A stretch of DNA of 64,000 nucleotides from Thermococcus stetteri (GTDB lineage Archaea; Methanobacteriota_B; Thermococci; Thermococcales; Thermococcaceae): contig NZ_JAGGKB010000003.1 of the NCBI RefSeq assembly GCF_017873335.1, positions 186,001-250,000 on the forward strand, given 5' to 3'. The notes under the pieces are model-generated. The model was not told the origin of the DNA, did not search any database, and worked only from the letters and a program-made list of their open reading frames with translations. Shown here in pieces: positions 49,805-59,163 of this stretch. How positions within the stretch are numbered: the first letter of the stretch is position 1; the number at the start of each line of letters is the position of its first letter. Position numbers and translations under genes: made by a program.

Positions 49805-50517
49805 TCTCTCACCTCCTCCTTGAGCATGTTGTCGACGATGCCGCTCAGCTCGGTGCCGACCTTGATGCCGATTATCGTATAGATCACCGGTATGAAGCCG
49901 CCGCTGAAGAGCCTGCCGAGGTTGTTGGTTCCCCACTGCCAGGTCTGCCATATCCAGTCGAAGAGGAAGTAACCGCCAATTGCAAGACCGATGAGGCCGA
50001 CGAGGACGTAGCTCATTCCGGCGATGCCCTCGGTCTTCTCAAAGGCCTTGTGCGGTACCTCATAGATTGTGAACGCCATGTAGAGCAGCAGGAAGGCCGT
50101 GGCTATCGTCGCTCCACCTGGGAAACCTCCACCCGGTGTGAGGTGTCCGTGGATGAAGATGTAGGCACCGAACATGACTATGAACGGGAAGAGAAGCTCC
50201 ACGCCCGTTGTAAGGACTACTGAACCCTCGGTCTTTGCGGTTCTCTCCCTCTTCTTTCTCCAGAGGAGGGCTCCTACGCCAGTTGAGGCTATGAATAGAA
50301 CAGTAACCTCACCGAGGGTATCGAAACCACGGTAGTTGACGACTATGGCCGTTACGGCGTTGACAGCTCCTGTCTGTTCTTTAACGTGCTGGAGGTAGTA
50401 GTGCCCAACGAGCATCTTGTCCTGGCCGAAGGGGACTCCGGCGAGGCCCTGGGCCAGCCAGTAGCCAATTATGAGGATTGAGATTATAGCGAGGGACCTC
50501 TTAAGTATGCTCACCAT
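49801..50517 (-). CDS. mbxF: Mbs MrpB-like subunit (E/F equivalent)
   Basis: A 238-residue membrane protein. FDTLGEVTVLFIASTGVGALLW and the MrpB signature GHLTPGGGFPGGATIATAFLLLY are present. In Mbh this module is split in two genes; here the N-terminal MbhE-like and C-terminal MbhF-like parts appear fused, as expected for a 13-gene Mbs operon. The ATG at 50517 overlaps the mbxD stop. Confidence 0.85.
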   Translation of the reverse strand: MVSILKRSLAIISILIIGYWLAQGLAGVPFGQDKMLVGHYYLQHVKEQTGAVNAVTAIVVNYRGFDTLGEVTVLFIASTGVGALLWRKKRERTAKTEGSVVLTTGVELLFPFIVMFGAYIFIHGHLTPGGGFPGGATIATAFLLLYMAFTIYEVPHKAFEKTEGIAGMSYVLVGLIGLAIGGYFLFDWIWQTWQWGTNNLGRLFSGGFIPVIYTIIGIKVGTELSGIVDNMLKEEVRE

Positions 50518-50795
50518 CTCACCCACCACCCGGGCTTCTCCTCTTCTTCGGTCTCAAAGCGCTGGGTTCTCTTAACTGCGAAGATAACTATCGCACCGCT
50601 CAGCGCTGCACCTATGGCCGCTTCTGTCATTGCAACATCTGGAGCCTGGAGCATGAAGAACAGGATCGACGCGAACAGGCTCACTGCGGCCATGCCGACT
50701 GCGGCGGCGAGCAGGTCTCTCCACTCCACTGCCAGTATTGCCGATATGATCATGAGGGCAACAACTATGTACTCGATACAGGCTACGCAGTTCAT
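50511..50795 (-). CDS. mbxD: Mbs subunit D (MrpA C-terminal-like)
   Basis: A 94-residue subunit with three helices. WRDLLAAAVGMAAVSLFASILFFMLQAPDVAMTEAAIGAALSGAI matches the DUF4040/MrpA-C module with its conserved PDVAxTEA motif. It overlaps mbxC by 4 bp. Confidence 0.88.
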   Translation of the reverse strand: MNCVACIEYIVVALMIISAILAVEWRDLLAAAVGMAAVSLFASILFFMLQAPDVAMTEAAIGAALSGAIVIFAVKRTQRFETEEEEKPGWWVRW

Positions 50796-51184
50796 TCTTC
50801 ACCACCCTCCAGTGGGGCGTCGGTTTCGGCTTTTTCCTTGGCCTCAAGGTGCTCGCGGTACTTGTCAACGACGCTTCCGTGCCAGAGGGGTATCCCGCTC
50901 ATGTAGGCCGCCCTTATGAGGGCGTGGGCGCTTATCGGGTTGGTCAGGAGAAGGAACACTGCGATAACCGTGGCCTTCACGAGCCACGCCCATGAGAGGC
51001 CGTTTCCCACTGCCCAAACGCCGACGCCTATTATGACGCCGAGGGACCCAAGCGTGGCGCTCTTCGTTGAGGTCTGCATCCTGTTGTAAACGTCCGGCAT
51101 CCTGATGAGACCGAGCGTCGAGAGGAAGTAGAAGAACGTTCCGATGAGCACGAGAGCCTCACCGAGAGCCGCGAGCGCGTTCAT
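50792..51184 (-). CDS. mbxC: Mbs subunit C (MrpG-like)
   Basis: A 130-residue subunit. LGLIRMPDVYNRMQTSTKSATLG and LLTNPISAHALIRAAY are the MrpG signatures, with three helices and a charged C-terminal tail. It overlaps mbxB by 4 bp. Confidence 0.9.
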   Translation of the reverse strand: MNALAALGEALVLIGTFFYFLSTLGLIRMPDVYNRMQTSTKSATLGSLGVIIGVGVWAVGNGLSWAWLVKATVIAVFLLLTNPISAHALIRAAYMSGIPLWHGSVVDKYREHLEAKEKAETDAPLEGGEE

Positions 51185-51435
51185 AGTCCTCCCTCCATGT
51201 AGCGTGCGAAGGCTATGACACCGCCAAAGGCCAGCATCGCGTAAACCAGGGCTACGTCGAGGAAGATGATGCGCTTGTAGTAGAGGGCAAAGAGCACCAT
51301 CAGTCCGGTTGTTATCGTGGTCATGATGTCTACCGCCACCAGCCTGTCGGGAGTCGTTGGGCCGACCATGAAGCGGTACATGCTGAGCAGTGTCGCTATC
51401 GCTATGAGTGCCAGATAAATACCTACCCCTATCAT
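51181..51435 (-). CDS. mbxB: Mbs subunit B (MrpF-like)
   Basis: An 84-residue, three-helix subunit with GPTTPDRLVAVDIMTT, the MrpF hallmark including the conserved Asp. Overlaps mbxA by 4 bp. Confidence 0.9.
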   Translation of the reverse strand: MIGVGIYLALIAIATLLSMYRFMVGPTTPDRLVAVDIMTTITTGLMVLFALYYKRIIFLDVALVYAMLAFGGVIAFARYMEGGL

Positions 51436-51965
51436 CCGAAGATCACCTTCAGGAATTTTTCAAAGGGCCTTGTGATGTTCTCGGAGGCCTTCTCAACGTG
51501 TTCCTCTTCGGTTTCGGCATGGAGAACCTCGTCAGGAACCCATATCCAGTGGATGAAGTAGTTGTCGCCGTCGACGTCGAGGGTTATCGTTCCAGGCGTG
51601 AGGGTTATCGAGTTCGCCAGGGAGAGCTTCCCCGGGTTGGTCTTGAGGATGGTCTTGCAGTGGACGATGCCGGGCCTTATGGGCCTCTTGGGGTGGAGAA
51701 CCCTGTAGGCAACATCAAGGTTGGCCATAATCATTGCCCACAGGAAGTAGGGCGCGTAGGCTATCGCGTAGGCAACCCTCTTGGGATGGAGGTTCGCCAG
51801 TCCTCTCGTTGTAAAGATTGGGTAAGTTATCGCAGCCACTATCGCTGATAGAACAAAGCCGAAGATGAGCTCCTGTTCGTCGAGGCTTGCCGTCAGTGCC
51901 AGCCATATTAAAAACAGGATTATCAGGGTGTAGAGGTACCTGCTAACTTTACTCGCTTCCTCCAT
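51432..51965 (-). CDS. mbxA: Mbs subunit A (MrpE-like)
   Basis: A 177-residue first subunit of the operon. Two N-terminal helices are followed by YAPYFLWAMIMANLDVAYRVLHP and the cytoplasmic domain NSITLTPGTITLDVDGDNYFIHWIWV, typical of MrpE. Its promoter carries the SurR site at 52006-52022. Confidence 0.9.
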   Translation of the reverse strand: MEEASKVSRYLYTLIILFLIWLALTASLDEQELIFGFVLSAIVAAITYPIFTTRGLANLHPKRVAYAIAYAPYFLWAMIMANLDVAYRVLHPKRPIRPGIVHCKTILKTNPGKLSLANSITLTPGTITLDVDGDNYFIHWIWVPDEVLHAETEEEHVEKASENITRPFEKFLKVIFG

Positions 51966-52005
51966 TCATCAACCCTCCAGAGAGTCTCAGCAGTTCTGGA
52001 CTGCT

Positions 52006-52035
52006 AACAGGAGGTTTCCAACGATACCTTATAAA
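52006..52035 (-). promoter_or_regulatory. Mbs operon promoter with SurR site
   Basis: On the minus strand TTTATAAGG (52027-52035) is the TATA box. GTT-GGA-AAC-CTCCT-GTT (52022 down to 52006) matches the SurR consensus GTTn3AACn5GTT exactly and lies between TATA and the expected transcript start. That position suits repression released when SurR's CxxC is oxidised by sulfur, consistent with sulfur induction of this operon in Pyrococcus. Confidence 0.75.
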
Positions 52036-52201
52036 CGTTATCTGCAAAGAACAAAGGTTTAGAACTTTTGGTTAAAATGGGGGTATCTAATTTGTCCAGC
52101 AGTCCAAATAAGCGGGCATTAAAGTCCCTTCTCGTTGAAAAGCTCCCAAAAATCTTCCAAAAATATTAGAATGAGAGTAGTGAAAGAAGCAGAAAATTCG
52201 G

Positions 52202-52702
52202 TCAATAAATGGATATCCTCTTGACACCTTCGAGCTTGGAGAGCTCGTTGATTAGGTCTCCCGGTATGGGCCTCTCTGTGATTATTGTAAGGGTCGCCTC
52301 GGGGTAGAGTTCAGGGTCTTCGGCGACTACCTGTATGATGTTTATGTCGTGCTCAGCTATCTTCTGGGCAATCTTCGCGAGTATTCCAACTGCCCTCGGT
52401 TCCGGCTCTATCTCGATGACGCCGTAGCCCACGTGCCTGCCTACGTGTTTCATGTGGACAGTCGGCTCGAGGTTCGTGTATATGTCTCTCAGCTCTGGAA
52501 CCTTGAGTATCATGCCAACGGTCTCCTTAACTACCCTCCTGTCAACGTCGAGGGCCTTGGCTATCTTGGTGTACGGGACTTCGATGTCCCCTGCCTTTAT
52601 CTTCATGTCATCAGAGACCCTGAGACCGTACTTCAGGAGGGTCTTTGCTATGAGTTTCCTAACCGGATATTCGTCAAAGTAGTGTTCGATCCGTCCCCAC
52701 AT
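52202..52702 (-). CDS. ACT-domain regulatory protein with N-terminal HTH-like part
   Basis: A 166-residue protein. Residues 15-75 (LIAKTLLKYGLRVS, VPYTKIAKALDVDRRVVKETVGMIL) look like a winged-helix segment; residues 93-166 (YGVIEIEPEPRAVGILAKIAQKIAEHDINIIQVVAEDPEL) form an ACT amino-acid-binding domain, as in COG2150 archaeal proteins. GGTGATGTGG precedes the ATG. The ligand is not known. Confidence 0.78.
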   Translation of the reverse strand: MWGRIEHYFDEYPVRKLIAKTLLKYGLRVSDDMKIKAGDIEVPYTKIAKALDVDRRVVKETVGMILKVPELRDIYTNLEPTVHMKHVGRHVGYGVIEIEPEPRAVGILAKIAQKIAEHDINIIQVVAEDPELYPEATLTIITERPIPGDLINELSKLEGVKRISIY

Positions 52703-52807
52703 TCCACATCACCCGCTTAAGTTCACTACTATACTTTTTGCATCATCAATATTAAAATGTTTCCATGTCCACATAATGACAATCCAAATAGTTTAAAAAT
52801 TTTGAGA

Positions 52808-54121
52808 ATGGATAAAAAAGCCATCGTCGGATTTTTAAAAGCTGGGGAGAAACCCGCCGACATGATTGAAGTTGTACTGCCACATGTGACCTTTGAAGAC
52901 CTTGGCGAGAGCATAAGGCTGGTGTGGAGGGAGACCCTTTACGCAGACTTCGAAAAAAAAGAGCTTATCAGAGTAATCAGACGTAAGTACCGCGTGAGGC
53001 CTGAACTAGTTGTGAGAGATGGGAGGCTTTTCATAGACACGGACTATCCTGGGATTGAGAAGTACATTGCGATCTACATCCAGAACAACCTAGGTGCTCT
53101 CCTCAGAAACAGGTATACGAAGCGAAGAGTCCTCTATATCCACGAAGGCCTTGATGTCCCCCTTCTAGGTTACAACGCCTTTGGCCTTATTGACAGGGGA
53201 ACTAACTTGATCCAGGTTAGGGGAGTGAGTGGCTGTAACCTGAGCTGTGTCTTCTGCTCCGTTGATGAGGGTCCCTATTCAAGGACGAGGAAGCTTGACT
53301 ATGTCGTTGATATAGACTACCTTATGAAGTGGTTCGATAAGGTTGCCCGGATAAAGGGGAGGGGCCTCGAGGCCCACCTCGACGGTCAGGGCGAGCCGCT
53401 CATCTACCCCTTCCGCGTCGAGCTCGTTCAAGCGCTCAGGGAGCATCCAAACGTCTCGGTTATTTCAATGCAGAGCAACGGGACTCTCCTAACAGACAAG
53501 CTCGTTGAGGAGCTGGCAGAGGCAGGTCTCGACAGGGTGAACCTCTCCATCCACTCCCTCGACCCGGAGAAGGCGAAGATGCTCATGGGGATGAAGAGCT
53601 ACGATTTGGAGCACGTCCTTGACATGGAAGAGGCCCTTGTGAACGCTGGAATAGACGTCCTCATAGCACCTGTCATAATTTTCGGAGTGAACGACGACGA
53701 GGCCGAGGCCTTCATAGAGTTCGCGAGGAAGATCGGCGCGGGAAGGCGCTGGCCAGCTCTGGGCTTCCAGAACTACGTCCCATACAAGTTCGGCAGGAAC
53801 CCAGTTATAGCAAAGGTCAAGCCCTTTAAGGAGTTTTACGCCTGGCTCAGGCACCTTGAGGAAAAAACCGGGATGAGGCCTCTCGTTCTAAAGCCTGAAC
53901 ACTTTGGGATGGAAAAAAGAGAGTTTATCCCCTTGGCTTTTAGGCCCGGAGAGGTAGTTAAGGCGGAAGTTGTTCTCCCTGGGAGGATAGAAGGCGAGAT
54001 GATAGCAAAGGCCAGAAACAGGCTCATTGAGGTCGTAAACACTCGGGCAGAAGTCGGGGACAGGATCAGGGTTAGGATAGTGAGGACGAGGCACGGGATT
54101 TACATCGGAACACCAGTGTAG
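52808..54121 (+). CDS. Radical SAM protein with C-terminal TRAM-like domain
   Basis: A 437-residue radical SAM enzyme. CNLSCVFC within RGVSGCNLSCVFCSVDEGPY holds the cluster, LEAHLDGQGEPLIYP and SNGTLL are SAM-core motifs, and residues 375-437 (VVKAEVVLPGRIEGEMIAKARNRLIEVV...GDRIRVRIVRTRHGIYIG) look like an RNA-binding TRAM fold. The N-terminal 120 residues are archaeal-specific. A tRNA or ribosome modification role is inference. The start at 52808 is the first ATG giving the family N-terminus. Confidence 0.75.
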   Translation: MDKKAIVGFLKAGEKPADMIEVVLPHVTFEDLGESIRLVWRETLYADFEKKELIRVIRRKYRVRPELVVRDGRLFIDTDYPGIEKYIAIYIQNNLGALLRNRYTKRRVLYIHEGLDVPLLGYNAFGLIDRGTNLIQVRGVSGCNLSCVFCSVDEGPYSRTRKLDYVVDIDYLMKWFDKVARIKGRGLEAHLDGQGEPLIYPFRVELVQALREHPNVSVISMQSNGTLLTDKLVEELAEAGLDRVNLSIHSLDPEKAKMLMGMKSYDLEHVLDMEEALVNAGIDVLIAPVIIFGVNDDEAEAFIEFARKIGAGRRWPALGFQNYVPYKFGRNPVIAKVKPFKEFYAWLRHLEEKTGMRPLVLKPEHFGMEKREFIPLAFRPGEVVKAEVVLPGRIEGEMIAKARNRLIEVVNTRAEVGDRIRVRIVRTRHGIYIGTPV

Positions 54122-54125
54122 CTCA

Positions 54126-54628
54126 ATGTTTCCCAATATCTTGAACAAAATTTGTAACATTTCCCACATGCTCAATGGAGTTACCAGCTCCCTCAAAGAC
54201 CCGAACGAGATTATCAAGGGGCAGGAAAGCCACACTGTCTTGTCGAATCTCCCCAGCAACCAGACGGACACTGGAAACCCGTGGAGAACTCTCAACTCCC
54301 GGAATCTGGAGTATACACTGTTGATCAAGTAAACAAAACTCTCATTAAGGAGGTTCTTGATCCAACAGACTGGTATGTGGGAAACACTTCTCTAAGCTCC
54401 GACTATGCATACAGGGTGTACAATGACACCCTGAAGATAGTCGAAAACTCAACCAAGACCTCCGAATCAATAATAGAGAAGTTCCTCGGGATCTTTAAGA
54501 TCAGCACAGACAACAATGAGACTCAGAACGGAGTCGAGCAGTTATTGGACAGTGCCATGGAAAAGGTCCAGAACATCACAAAGTCAACCGAAGATTATTT
54601 AAGTTCTATCTTTAGTGGCGACCATTGA
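54126..54628 (+). pseudogene. Unknown Asn/Ser/Thr-rich protein, frameshifted near 54280
   Basis: The first frame (MFPNILNKICNISHMLNGVTSS...) runs to NQTDTGNP and the second continues VENSQLPESGVYTVDQVNKTL through ...DYLSSIFSGDH; one missing G near 54279 would join them into about 167 residues. It has many N-x-S/T sites and no signal peptide in what is visible, so the 5' end may also be lost. No family recognised. Confidence 0.45.
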
Positions 54629-54696
54629 GATCCTTTAATTTTTATTGTTGGAAAACATTTTTAAATCGATAGTGTAATCTCTGGTTTGGTGATTAT

Positions 54697-55374
54697 ATGC
54701 GATCAAGAGTTTTCGTGTACATTTTACTTGCGGTAGCCCTCTCATTTATCTTGGTATTGGGCTTTGCCGTTGCAAGTGAGTCTTAAATGCTCTCAGATTA
54801 CTCTGGAGGGAGCTATCACAGTGGAGCCACACTAACTTCCGGAGCCGGTAATGAGTGGAAAGAAGCACCTGAAAATCCCAAAGTTGTTTACATCTCAGTG
54901 CTGGCCCCAGAACCCTACGGGCAAGTTATTGAACGCTCGATAACAGAGGTTGCAAAGGTTCACAACTTAACCCCAATAGTGGTTGATGACATCATAAATT
55001 ACGACCTAAAGGGCCGAGTTGTAATCGCTTACTTTCCCATGGTCGGTGAGGACAATCGCCTCCTTAAAAAGACGTACAGGCTCTCGGGCATTCTGTACTA
55101 CTCATATCCGGGAGACGCTGAGTCCGCTATTGAGGCCATAAACGAGGGGATCGTGCTCTCCGAGGACGGGATAGACAAATCGTCCCAGAGCTTGATCCAA
55201 AGGAGCGTCAGGCGATTACTTGAACTAAAAATTGCCAACCAATCAACTGGAGTTGCCTACTGGTGGAACTTGAAGGCAAGTGTCGGTGTGCTCACGAGTA
55301 GAGATCCCTATGAGATGATAGCCGATGAGGTGGCAAACGAGCTCGACCAGTTCCTGAAAAGTGATGAAACTTAA
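54697..55374 (+). pseudogene. Secreted protein with in-frame TAA after its signal peptide
   Basis: GGTGATTAT precedes the ATG at 54697, which encodes a 29-residue signal peptide (MRSRVFVYILLAVALSFILVL... ending VASES). A TAA at 54784-54786 follows, and the same frame continues at once with an ATG at 54787 for 195 residues (DYSGGSYHSGATLTSGAGNEW..., then KVVYISVLAPEPYGQVIERS). A TTTTTAAATC promoter box lies near 54656. As written, the mature domain can only be made without a signal peptide. Family unknown. Confidence 0.6.
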
Positions 55375-56504
55375 ATGAAGCGGGAGCTTCTGACCCTCAG
55401 CTCCCCCTTCTCATAGAGCTCAAGCAGGATTTTTGCAATCCTTTCTCCCGCTTTTCCATCCCCGAACGGGTTTGGTGCCCCAGCCATTCTTTCATAGAAC
55501 TCTCTGTCCTTCATCAGCTTTCTTAGGTAGAGAAGTACTCTCTCTTTTTCTAGACCGACCAGAACGTTGCCGCCTGCCTTGACTGTCTCCGGCCTTTCGG
55601 TGTTGTAGCGGAGGGTCAAACAGGGCACGTCAAGGATTATCGCTTCTTCTTGGACGCCTCCGGAGTCGGTCATCACGGCGAAGGCGTTCTTCTCCAGCCT
55701 CAGGAAGTCTAGGTAGCCGAGCGGTTTGGTGATTATGAGGTGTTCTATCGAAGTAACTCTCTCCCAGAGTCCGAATACCTTGAGCCTGTTCTCTGTCCTT
55801 GGGTGGATTGGATAAACGGCCCTCATCGGTAGACTTTCGAGAATTTCAACGAGCCTGGTGAGGTTTTCCCTGCTGTCGGTGTTCTCTGCGCGGTGGGCCG
55901 TTATAAGAATGTACTCTTTGGGCTTTAGGCCGAGCCTTTCAAGGATGTCGCTCTTTTCCTCCGCCATAATGGAGTTCTGAAGGACGGCGTCAACTATCGT
56001 GTTCCCCACAACGTAAACGTTCTCGGTTATGCCCTCCCGTTCAAGGTTTTTTCTGGCCTCTTCAGTCGGCGGGAAAAGGACTTCGCTCACATGGTCAGCT
56101 AGGATTCTGTTTATCTCCTCGGGCATCGTTCGATCAAAGCTCCTTAGCCCGCCCTCAACGTGAGCCACTGGTATCTTCAGCTTTACACTCGCTAGGGCAC
56201 CTGCTAGAACCGTGTTGGTGTCCCCCTGAACCAGGGTGACGTCGGGTTTCTCTTCCATCAGGACTCTTTCGATTTTAATCATGGCCTTTCCCGTCTGCTC
56301 CGCCTGTGTTCCAGAGCCCACCTCAAGGTGGTAGTCTATCGGCGGAAGCTCGAGCTCCTCAAGAAAGACCCTGCTCATCTCGTAGTCGTAGTGCTGACCG
56401 GTATGGATAAGGAGCGGCTTAATCCCCATTTCAAGGAGAGCCCTAACGACAGGAGCAAGCTTGATTATTTCGGGTCTGGTTCCGAATACGAGGGCGGGTT
56501 TCAA
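55371..56504 (-). CDS. wecB: UDP-N-acetylglucosamine 2-epimerase
   Basis: A 377-residue enzyme interconverting UDP-GlcNAc and UDP-ManNAc. FGTRPEIIKLAPVV, GQHYDYEMS, VQGDTNTVLAGA, HVEGGLRSFDRTMPEE and MTDSGGVQEEA are diagnostic. It starts at TTG, overlapping the wecC stop by 4 bp. With wecC it supplies UDP-ManNAcA for surface glycan or N-glycan synthesis. Confidence 0.94.
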   Translation of the reverse strand: MKPALVFGTRPEIIKLAPVVRALLEMGIKPLLIHTGQHYDYEMSRVFLEELELPPIDYHLEVGSGTQAEQTGKAMIKIERVLMEEKPDVTLVQGDTNTVLAGALASVKLKIPVAHVEGGLRSFDRTMPEEINRILADHVSEVLFPPTEEARKNLEREGITENVYVVGNTIVDAVLQNSIMAEEKSDILERLGLKPKEYILITAHRAENTDSRENLTRLVEILESLPMRAVYPIHPRTENRLKVFGLWERVTSIEHLIITKPLGYLDFLRLEKNAFAVMTDSGGVQEEAIILDVPCLTLRYNTERPETVKAGGNVLVGLEKERVLLYLRKLMKDREFYERMAGAPNPFGDGKAGERIAKILLELYEKGELRVRSSRFI

Positions 56505-57763
56505 TACTCCCCCCTCCCGATGCCCTTAAAGAGGAATCCCCTAGGGGGTTCGTCTATGACGTGCCTGCCGTCTATCAGGATCCTCGTCCTCATAAGCTTC
56601 CCAAGCTCCCCCCAGTCTAGGCTCTTAAAGGCTGTGTGGTCGGTGGCAATGACCACTGCATCGGCACCGCTCAGGGCTTCCTCTATGCTTCCTACCGTCC
56701 CCTTAACGAACGGATCATAGCTCCTGACTTCCTTAACGTCGTCTTCTATGGCTTCTATGAAAGCTATGGCTGGAGAGTTCCTAGTGTCGTCGCTGTTTCC
56801 CTTGTAGGCGAGGCCAAGAACTGCAACCACAGCGTCCTCGGGCGGAATGTTGAGCTGTTTAAACGCGGAGAAGAGGAGATCCTTGGTGAAGAGCGGCATT
56901 GAGTCGTTTACTTCCCTGGCGTTCCTTATGAGGCCAAAATCTTCCCTGGCTGGCCAGAGGAGGAGGTGGGGATCCTTTGGAAGGCAGTGCCCACCAACGC
57001 CGATTCCAGGGATGTGGATGTTCACGCGCGGGTGCGTGTTGGCCAGCTCTATAGCCTCAAAGACGTTTATCCCGTACTGGTGAGCCAGGAAAGCGAACTC
57101 GTTTGCAAGTGCGATGTTCACATCACGGAAGGTGTTCTCCATGAGCTTCACAACTTCGCTCACGGTAGAGCTGGTCTTAAAGGTCTGTCCCTTAACAAAG
57201 GAGCGGTAGAGATTTTCGGCCAGCTCCGCACTCTCAGGGGTTATCCCACCAAAGATTCTGGAGTTGTACACAAGCTCCTTGAATATCTTACCCGGCATGA
57301 CCCTCTCCGGCGCGTGAACCATGTAGAAGTCCTCGCCCGCCTTGAACCTCGTTATCTCTTCAATCAGCTTTGCCATTTTGACCGTTGTCAGCGGCGGAAC
57401 GGTGCTCTCTATCACAATGAGGGAACCCTTTTTCATCCGCTCAGCGACTGTCCTAACGGCACTTTCAAGGTAGCTTAAGTCTGGAGTCTTGTCCTCCCTT
57501 AGGGGGGTCTGGACGCAGATTATATAGGCGTCTTTTTCCCTAATGTCCTCAGGATCAGAAGTCGCTCTCAGATTGCCGCTTAAGACGGCCTTTTTTAGGA
57601 GTTCATCTATCTCAGGTTCGACTATGTGAGCTTTTCCGGAGTTTATGCTCCTGACGACGTCTTCTCTTATTTCATAGCCTATGACCTTAAATCCTGCATT
57701 TGCGAACATTATCGCAGTAGGCAGTCCAATGTATCCGAGCCCAATTACAGCAATTTCCTTCAC
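56501..57763 (-). CDS. wecC: UDP-N-acetyl-D-mannosamine dehydrogenase
   Basis: A 420-residue UDP-sugar dehydrogenase. GLGYIGLPTAIMFANAG binds NAD, VIESTVPPLTT, HAPERVMPG, KLMENTFRDVNIALANEFA and the catalytic Cys in GVGGHCLPKDPHLL are visible. It oxidises UDP-ManNAc to UDP-ManNAcA with 2 NAD+ and is coupled to wecB. Confidence 0.94.
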   Translation of the reverse strand: MKEIAVIGLGYIGLPTAIMFANAGFKVIGYEIREDVVRSINSGKAHIVEPEIDELLKKAVLSGNLRATSDPEDIREKDAYIICVQTPLREDKTPDLSYLESAVRTVAERMKKGSLIVIESTVPPLTTVKMAKLIEEITRFKAGEDFYMVHAPERVMPGKIFKELVYNSRIFGGITPESAELAENLYRSFVKGQTFKTSSTVSEVVKLMENTFRDVNIALANEFAFLAHQYGINVFEAIELANTHPRVNIHIPGIGVGGHCLPKDPHLLLWPAREDFGLIRNAREVNDSMPLFTKDLLFSAFKQLNIPPEDAVVAVLGLAYKGNSDDTRNSPAIAFIEAIEDDVKEVRSYDPFVKGTVGSIEEALSGADAVVIATDHTAFKSLDWGELGKLMRTRILIDGRHVIDEPPRGFLFKGIGRGEY

Positions 57764-58059
57764 CAGTCACCACCCGGAGGAGCTATCCTGGACGGAATAA
57801 AAGCCTTTTCCAGCTAACGGTTGCGAAAATGTTGTAGGGCATAATGCGTTGGTTAGTCATCCCAACTTCTCAAAAATTCGAGATAATTTTGAGGATGCTT
57901 GTAAATAGGTGCTTAATAACTTGTTTCATCGAAAGAAAGTGTTAGAAAGCTTTTTCGGTTAAATGGTTAAATTCAATGACACTAAAAAAACGCCTTCAAA
58001 ACGGTTTTTAGGAAACCCTTATAATGGACAAAGGCGTCCAGTTATTGGACGGTGATAGA
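57764..58059. other. Divergent intergenic region, no gene seen
   Basis: An AT-rich 296-bp gap between wecC and the DUF354 gene. It contains an inverted repeat CTCAAAA (57869-57875) / TTTTGAG (57887-57893) and a CTTATAATG promoter box near 58018 for the downstream gene. No ORF or RNA recognised. Confidence 0.5.
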
Positions 58060-59163
58060 ATGAAGGTCTGGGTGGATATAACCAACGCGCCTCACGCTCA
58101 CTTTTTTAAGGGCCTAATAAGAGAGCTTGAAAACTCAGGCTACGAAGTTATAATCACCACAAGGGAGTTCGACGGACTGACTGGAATTCTTGATATGCTT
58201 GGTTTCGACTACTACGTCGTCGGGAAGCACGGTGGTGCCACCCTCGAAGGAAAGCTTTTGGCAAGCTCTGAGAGGGTTTACAAACTCAGCAAGCTCATAA
58301 TAGAGGAGAAACCTGACTTGGCAATATATAAACACTCCGCGGAAGCCCCAAGGGTTGCATTTGGACTCCAGATACCCAGCATAGGCTTCATTGACAACGA
58401 GACCGCTGTAGGTCAAAACAAGCTTATAGCCCCGTTCACAAGGCTACTCCTTTATCCCAAGGCGATTGACGCCTACGAACTCATTAAATGTGGTGCTGAT
58501 CCAAACGGCATGAGACCCGTTAACGGTTTCTCGGAGCTAGCTCACCTCTACGGTTTTAAGCCCGAAAGAAAGGTTCTAAAAGAGCTTGACCTGAAGCGCA
58601 ACGGGTACATCGTCATGCGCACTGAACCCATAAAGGCCAACTACTTTAACGGTGACATAAAGAGTATTCTTGAGGACATCATACCCCTTCTTCCGGACTT
58701 CCCCATAGTCCTGTTCCCGAGGACTGAAGAACAACGGAAGCGCTTTGAACGCTTTGACAACGTTATAATGCCGGAAAAGCCTGTGGACAGCTTGAGTCTT
58801 ATTTACTACGCTAGGCTGATGATTGGAGCCGGTGGAACAATGAACAGGGAAGCAATAGCACTCGGAACTCCAACGATCTCTACTTACCCCGGAAAAGTTC
58901 TCGCAGTTACCAGGTGGCTTGTTGAGCTTGGAGTAAAGTTCCACTCAACGGATCCACTGGAAGTTGCCAGAATGGCAGAGCGCATGATAGAGATGAACGG
59001 GAGTTATAGAAACTACATCAGGAGCGTTGTTTCGGGACTTGAGAACCCAATGGAAGTAATCCTGAAGGAGATAGAGGCCTACGAAACAGAGGGGACTTTC
59101 CTCGTCTCACCCGAGGTTGGCAACGTTGGGAGTTACATAAGCCTCGATAAACGCGGCGATTAA
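58060..59163 (+). CDS. DUF354 glycosyltransferase-like protein
   Basis: A 367-residue GT-B-like protein. VWVDITNAPHAHFFKGLIRELENSGYEVIITTRE, KPDLAIYKHSAEAPRVAFGL and IGAGGTMNREAIALGTPTIST match DUF354, common in archaeal glycan clusters. The neighbouring wecBC genes support a role in surface glycan synthesis, but the reaction is unproven. GGTGATAGA precedes the ATG at 58060. It overlaps the convergent SpoIIM-like gene by 57 bp. Confidence 0.82.
   Translation: MKVWVDITNAPHAHFFKGLIRELENSGYEVIITTREFDGLTGILDMLGFDYYVVGKHGGATLEGKLLASSERVYKLSKLIIEEKPDLAIYKHSAEAPRVAFGLQIPSIGFIDNETAVGQNKLIAPFTRLLLYPKAIDAYELIKCGADPNGMRPVNGFSELAHLYGFKPERKVLKELDLKRNGYIVMRTEPIKANYFNGDIKSILEDIIPLLPDFPIVLFPRTEEQRKRFERFDNVIMPEKPVDSLSLIYYARLMIGAGGTMNREAIALGTPTISTYPGKVLAVTRWLVELGVKFHSTDPLEVARMAERMIEMNGSYRNYIRSVVSGLENPMEVILKEIEAYETEGTFLVSPEVGNVGSYISLDKRGD

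Noticed and set aside
42148-51965. Membrane-bound hydrogenase (MBH) identity for the Mrp/Nuo-like operon
   Set aside because: The large subunit lacks two of the four NiFe cysteines, there are two antiporter-like subunits H and H', and the order ends M-J-K-L-N, all matching the Mbs/Mbx sulfane reductase.
54784-54786. TAA as a recoded sense codon
   Set aside because: No archaeal TAA recoding is known, pyrrolysine uses TAG and selenocysteine TGA, and other genes here end normally at TAA. A nonsense change is simpler.
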